Below, piece by piece: positions 60,346-64,000 of a stretch of 64,000 bases of DNA. Below the pieces are notes generated by a model, which saw only the letters and a program-made list of their open reading frames with translations, made no database searches and was not told the DNA's origin. The DNA is taken from assembly GCF_000224085.1 (NCBI RefSeq), contig NC_015945.1:2844501-2908500 (forward strand), read 5' to 3'. Position numbers and translations under genes: made by a program. Position 1 is the stretch's first letter; each line of letters begins with the position of its first letter. The DNA is from Allomuricauda ruestringensis DSM 13258. Its GTDB lineage: Bacteria > Bacteroidota > Bacteroidia > Flavobacteriales > Flavobacteriaceae.

Positions 60346-63114
60346 TTATTGTTTTAAATATTGGCGCAGTACATACTGTAATATGCCACCATGACGATAG
60401 TAGGCAATTTCAATTTCAGAATCCAACCGTGCCGTTGTCTTGAACCTTACTTGGGTTCCATTTTGTTTTTGGGCAATCACCTCAAGGTCTTTTAGGGGTT
60501 TCAAGTCTTCCATTATACCGGTAATGGTAAATATTTCATTACCATCGAGATTTAATTTTTTTGCTGTATCACCCTGTTGGTATTGTATGGGCAAAACGCC
60601 CATGCCAATTAGGTTGCTCCTGTGGATCCGTTCAAAACTTTCGGCCAATACACATTGGATCCCCAAAAGAAAAGTGCCCTTGGCCGCCCAATCCCTGGAA
60701 GAACCACTACCATATTCCTTACCGGCCAGAACGACCAAGGGTGTTTGATCTTGCTTGTATTTCATGGCGGCATCAAAGACCTTCATTACCTCACCTGTGG
60801 GTAAATACCGGGTGTATCCCCCTTCTTGGTCCACAAGCCCGTTCTTGATACGGACATTGGCAAAGGTGCCCCGAACCATGACCGCATCATTGCCCCGACG
60901 GCTCCCATAGGAATTGAAATCCCTTGGGCTTACCCCACAACTGACCAAATATTGGCCCGCGGCCGAATTTTCATCAAAGGAGCCCGCCGGGGAAATATGG
61001 TCTGTGGTAATACTGTCCCCCAATACCAATAGGGCCCTTGCATTTTTGATGTCCAGTGTTTCCGGTACCGCTGTTGGAAGGTCATTGAAGAAGGGTGCCT
61101 CCTTGATGTAGGTGGAACCCCCGTCCCAATGGTACAGTTCTCCGGTTGGGACCTCAAGGGCCTTCCAGCTATTGTTGCCCGCAAAGATTTCCCCATAGTT
61201 TTTGGCAAAATCCTCGGGGGAAAGTACATCGGCCAAAATGGAATTGATCTCGGAATCCGTTGGCCAGATGTCCTTGAGGTATACGGCTTGTCCATTCCTA
61301 TCATGGCTTATGAGCTCTTGGGTCAAATCAATGTCGATCCTTCCCGCCAGGGCGTAGGCGACCACTAGCATGGGGGACATTAAAAAGTTCATTTTTACCT
61401 GGGGGTGTACCCGGGCCTCAAAATTTCTATTGCCCGACAATACCGAGGCGGCCACCAATTGGTGTTGGTCGATCGCTTGGGCAATGGAAGGGGGCAAAGG
61501 CCCCGAATTTCCAATGCATGAAGTACACCCATAACCGACCAAATGGAATTGTAGGGCCTCCAGATCCTTCATCAAATCCGCTCTTTCCAAATAATCGGTG
61601 ACCACTTTGGAACCGGGGGCAAGGGAAGTCTTTACCCATGGCCTGACATCAATGCCCCGCTCCCGGGCCTTTTTGGCCACAAGGCCCGCCCCGATCATCA
61701 CGTAGGGGTTGGAGGTGTTGGTACAGGAGGTAATGGCCGCAATGACGACCGAACCATCCGCAAGCATGAACCCATCATTACCCTGGTCGATCCAAGCCGT
61801 TTTGAGCACTTTCCTTTCCTTGGAACCCAAATGCTCCGAGCCGGAAGGAGAAGATTGGTGACCTTGTTTATGGGATAGGGATCCTAAGGTGGGCATTGTC
61901 CTATGGTCAGGGGATACATAGTCCCTGTGATGGGATTGGGAGAGGAAATCTATAAACGTGGATTTTAGATTTTTCAATAAGATTTTGTCCTGAGGCCTTT
62001 TGGGACCCGCCACTGTGGGTTCTATGGTCGAGATGTCCAGTTCAAGGACCTTGGTGTAGGCGATACGATCCTCATCCTCCCGCCAGAGCATATTGGTCCT
62101 ACAATAGGATTCCACCAATGCCAGTTGTTCTTCCGGACGATTGCTCGCCCTCATATATTCAAGGGTCTTGTCATCAATGGGGAAATAGGTGACGGTACAC
62201 CCAAATTCTGGCGACATATTGCCAATGGTGGCCCGATCCGGCACGGAAAGGTGATCCAATCCTGGGCCAAAGACTTCCACAAATTTTCCCACGACCCCCT
62301 CTTGCCTCAACAGATTGGCCACGGTCAATACCAGATCAGTGGCCGTGGACCCCAAGGGAAGTCTACCCTTGAGCCTAAGGCCAATGACCTCTGGCATGAT
62401 AAAGTAAAGAGGTTGCCCCAATACAGCAGCCTCGGCCTCGATGCCCCCGACCCCCCAGGCCAATACACCTATTCCATTGACCATGGGTGTGTGACTATCC
62501 GTCCCGACCAAGGTATCCGGAAAAAGTTCACCGTCCCTTTCGATGACACCTTTTGAGAAATATTCCAAATTGACTTGGTGGCAGATTCCCATTCCCGGGG
62601 GGACCACCCTAAAATTGGAGAAGGATTTCTGTGCCCACTTCAAAAACGCATATCGCTCTTGGTTCCGTTGGTATTCCTTTTCGATGTTTCGATCATAGGA
62701 ATAGGCCGTGCCAAAAAAATCCACCTGGACGGAATGGTCAATGACCAGATCAACGGGGACCAAGGGATTGATCGTTTTCGGATCCTTGCCCTTTCGAGCC
62801 AACTCGGCACGTAACGATGCTATGTCGACGACAGCGGGAACACCGGTAAAGTCCTGCATCAATACCCGGGCCGGCTTAAAGGGAATATCCTTGTTGGAGG
62901 GTTTGGACCCCCAATGCAAAAGGGTTTCAATATTTTCCTGGGTTACCGAGAACCCATCATGGTTCCGTAGGGCATTTTCCAATAGGATACGGATGGAAAA
63001 TGGCAATCGATCAATATCATGGCCCTGTTTTTTGAGTTCCCCAAGGCTATAATATCCATAATCTTTCCCATTTACCGTAATCTTCTTTTTTGTAATGTAA
63101 GGTGTATTTGCCAT
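60346..63114 (-). CDS. acnA: Aconitate hydratase AcnA
   Basis: A 922-residue aconitase that converts citrate to isocitrate in the TCA cycle. The 4Fe-4S ligands are in AAITSCTNTSNP and YGCTSCIGNSGPLPPS; other AcnA blocks seen are VGTDSHTPMVNGIGVLAWGV, GKFVEVFGPGLDHLSVPDRA, LGDSITTDHISPAGSFDEN and AGKEYGSGSSRDWAAKG. A ~30-residue Ser/His-rich insertion (residues ~390-425) lengthens the central linker. Complete gene, start ATG at 63114. Confidence 0.96.
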   Translation of the reverse strand: MANTPYITKKKITVNGKDYGYYSLGELKKQGHDIDRLPFSIRILLENALRNHDGFSVTQENIETLLHWGSKPSNKDIPFKPARVLMQDFTGVPAVVDIASLRAELARKGKDPKTINPLVPVDLVIDHSVQVDFFGTAYSYDRNIEKEYQRNQERYAFLKWAQKSFSNFRVVPPGMGICHQVNLEYFSKGVIERDGELFPDTLVGTDSHTPMVNGIGVLAWGVGGIEAEAAVLGQPLYFIMPEVIGLRLKGRLPLGSTATDLVLTVANLLRQEGVVGKFVEVFGPGLDHLSVPDRATIGNMSPEFGCTVTYFPIDDKTLEYMRASNRPEEQLALVESYCRTNMLWREDEDRIAYTKVLELDISTIEPTVAGPKRPQDKILLKNLKSTFIDFLSQSHHRDYVSPDHRTMPTLGSLSHKQGHQSSPSGSEHLGSKERKVLKTAWIDQGNDGFMLADGSVVIAAITSCTNTSNPYVMIGAGLVAKKARERGIDVRPWVKTSLAPGSKVVTDYLERADLMKDLEALQFHLVGYGCTSCIGNSGPLPPSIAQAIDQHQLVAASVLSGNRNFEARVHPQVKMNFLMSPMLVVAYALAGRIDIDLTQELISHDRNGQAVYLKDIWPTDSEINSILADVLSPEDFAKNYGEIFAGNNSWKALEVPTGELYHWDGGSTYIKEAPFFNDLPTAVPETLDIKNARALLVLGDSITTDHISPAGSFDENSAAGQYLVSCGVSPRDFNSYGSRRGNDAVMVRGTFANVRIKNGLVDQEGGYTRYLPTGEVMKVFDAAMKYKQDQTPLVVLAGKEYGSGSSRDWAAKGTFLLGIQCVLAESFERIHRSNLIGMGVLPIQYQQGDTAKKLNLDGNEIFTITGIMEDLKPLKDLEVIAQKQNGTQVRFKTTARLDSEIEIAYYRHGGILQYVLRQYLKQ

Positions 63115-63262
63115 CGGTTCATCTTTTTTTGTTCCTGTTTATATCATATCCATCTTTCAGTAAGGTAAGAAAATGTCCTTGCCCCTTAAAAGTAAAATGC
63201 TCCATATTGGGAAACCACCGCGTCTATCATGTCCGACCGTTGTTCCAGTGATTCATTTCTGG

Positions 63263-63556
63263 TCAGATAAATTGGATTTCAGCATTCACGGCCATGGTGA
63301 CAACAGCCTTGAATTCTTTCAATACGGTGAGGGTATGTTCCTTTTTTGCAGGGATGATGAACACACTGTCCTTTCCCAGTTTATGTTCGCCATCACACAT
63401 TTTTAAAAGGGCCTCTCCCTTTTTGACCATTACCACTGCTTCCCCGGTACTATGATGGTGGGGCATTACCATGCCCGGTAACCCTACGACTTCCAAAACC
63501 TTGTAGGTTTTACCTTTGACCATAACCTGTAATTCGGGCCTCTTCATTGTTTCCAT
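63263..63556 (-). CDS. Small cupin-domain protein
   Basis: A 97-residue single cupin with the metal-binding motif MPHHHSTGEAVVMVKKGEAL and a second, weaker motif IIPAKKEHTLTVLKE. Cupins bind metal or small ligands; function here is unknown. The ATG at 63556 lies two bases after the tryptophan-dioxygenase-like stop, so the two genes are coupled. Confidence 0.8.
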   Translation of the reverse strand: METMKRPELQVMVKGKTYKVLEVVGLPGMVMPHHHSTGEAVVMVKKGEALLKMCDGEHKLGKDSVFIIPAKKEHTLTVLKEFKAVVTMAVNAEIQFI

Positions 63557-63558
63557 AA

Positions 63559-64000
63559 TCAACTACTTTTTGTTTCTCCCCACTGTTCCTTTTCACTTTC
63601 AGTCCATAGCGCTGGGAAGAATTTGCGCTGTTGGTGGCTCGGATGTAGATACTTTTTCCATTGGGAACCCCCAGTAGCAGTTTTCTTTTCGTCTTTACTT
63701 TCCAAATAATGGGCGGCCGTCTTTAGGTGTACCAAGGGCCACTCCACATTATAGAGATGGTCGAATTCCTTGAGGATACCCAAAAGTAGGGTTGATGGGT
63801 CCTGTATGCCCTTTAGTTTATCCTGTAAGGTCTGCCCCCGTACCTTTTTGGCCAAAATCATGAAATCCTCAAGATACCTTTCCTCAAATCGCGCCAAGGT
63901 CAAGGTCCTTTTGCCCGTTTTACGATCATACCCGGCATCCCTCCAATAGATATGGTCAAAGTAATCCTGAATGGATGGTTCTTTGGGGAGTCTTTTCCTG
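63559..64000 (-). CDS. Tryptophan 2,3-dioxygenase-like protein, C-terminal part
   Basis: The frame is open to the right edge of the window, so the N-terminal half is outside; about 146 residues are visible. The C-terminal part (EWPLVHLKTAAHYLE, then ATGGSQWKKYLHPSHQQRKF and FPALWTESEKEQWG) matches the tail of the short Bacteroidota tryptophan 2,3-dioxygenase family. Haem-binding and substrate residues lie mostly outside the window. A role in tryptophan degradation is inferred from this match. Confidence 0.6.
   Translation of the reverse strand, partial: RKRLPKEPSIQDYFDHIYWRDAGYDRKTGKRTLTLARFEERYLEDFMILAKKVRGQTLQDKLKGIQDPSTLLLGILKEFDHLYNVEWPLVHLKTAAHYLESKDEKKTATGGSQWKKYLHPSHQQRKFFPALWTESEKEQWGETKSS

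Noticed and set aside
1..64000. CRISPR arrays, rRNA and tRNA genes
   Set aside because: No regularly spaced repeat arrays, rRNA blocks or cloverleaf-like sequences were seen by eye; a tRNA scan would be needed to be sure.

Overview
The window comes from a member of the Bacteroidota, most likely a marine-type Flavobacteriaceae. The evidence is two SusC/SusD pairs, a DUF6520 protein, an RteC protein, a CTnDOT-like tra operon (traE, traF, traG and onward), repeated YceI/DUF5777 genes, and short AT-rich leaders without strong Shine-Dalgarno sites. Genus cannot be fixed from the sequence alone.

Layout. (1) 1-5960 is a defence patch: the 3' end of an MvaI/BcnI-type restriction enzyme, a GmrSD-like DUF262 protein, an intact IS1182-family element, a fold-back intergenic element, a PD-(D/E)XK-like protein coupled to a zinc-ribbon protein, and an XRE regulator. 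(2) 6702-13573 is a SusC-SusD-metalloprotease locus, probably for peptide or oligosaccharide uptake. (3) 13696-15880 is a leftward group (DUF7793/STAS-like, AraC with a PAS-like sensor region, MauE-like, DUF6520). It is divergent from a large AONS-GNAT fusion enzyme and RteC (16079-19336). (4) 19623-21380 is an excisionase-like, replication-like and DnaC-like module typical of Bacteroidota integrative elements. (5) 21540-26205 is a TPP-riboswitch-controlled thiamine salvage operon (thiM, thiE, thiD, tenA, HAD phosphatase, ketopantoate-reductase-like). (6) 26558-33308 is a compact conjugation operon (traE, F, G, I, J, K, M, N), followed by a decayed second copy of the traN 3' end. The thiamine operon therefore lies inside an integrative/conjugative element or its remnant. 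No integrase, relaxase or coupling protein is visible here.

(7) 34258-39838 is a leftward periplasmic/redox cluster. YceI, OB-fold and DUF5777 genes occur twice around a lipoprotein with two 'secreted repeat' domains and a cupredoxin-like end, headed by a one-haem cytochrome c lipoprotein. A membrane-anchored LytTR regulator (40054-41121) is divergent from it. (8) 41594-50116 is a rightward sulfur assimilation operon: a MetR-like LysR regulator preceded by two palindromic boxes, a 1-Cys peroxiredoxin, CysJ, CysI, two Cys/Met-metabolism PLP enzymes and a second ketopantoate-reductase-like protein. It ends at a strong hairpin. (9) 50335-55720 is a second SusC/SusD/lipoprotein locus. (10) 56222-64000 is a leftward stress/metabolism run: membrane AraC regulator, group III truncated haemoglobin, DUF488, SDR, two carboxymuconolactone-decarboxylase-like proteins, OsmC, aconitase, cupin and the C-terminal part of a tryptophan 2,3-dioxygenase-like protein.

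The most promising undescribed association is the AONS-GNAT fusion with its divergent AraC/PAS and STAS-like genes beside RteC. Two 18-bp direct repeats, one every 21 bp, lie in the shared promoter region. This may be a small-molecule circuit controlling the mobile element. No tRNA, rRNA or CRISPR array was recognised.
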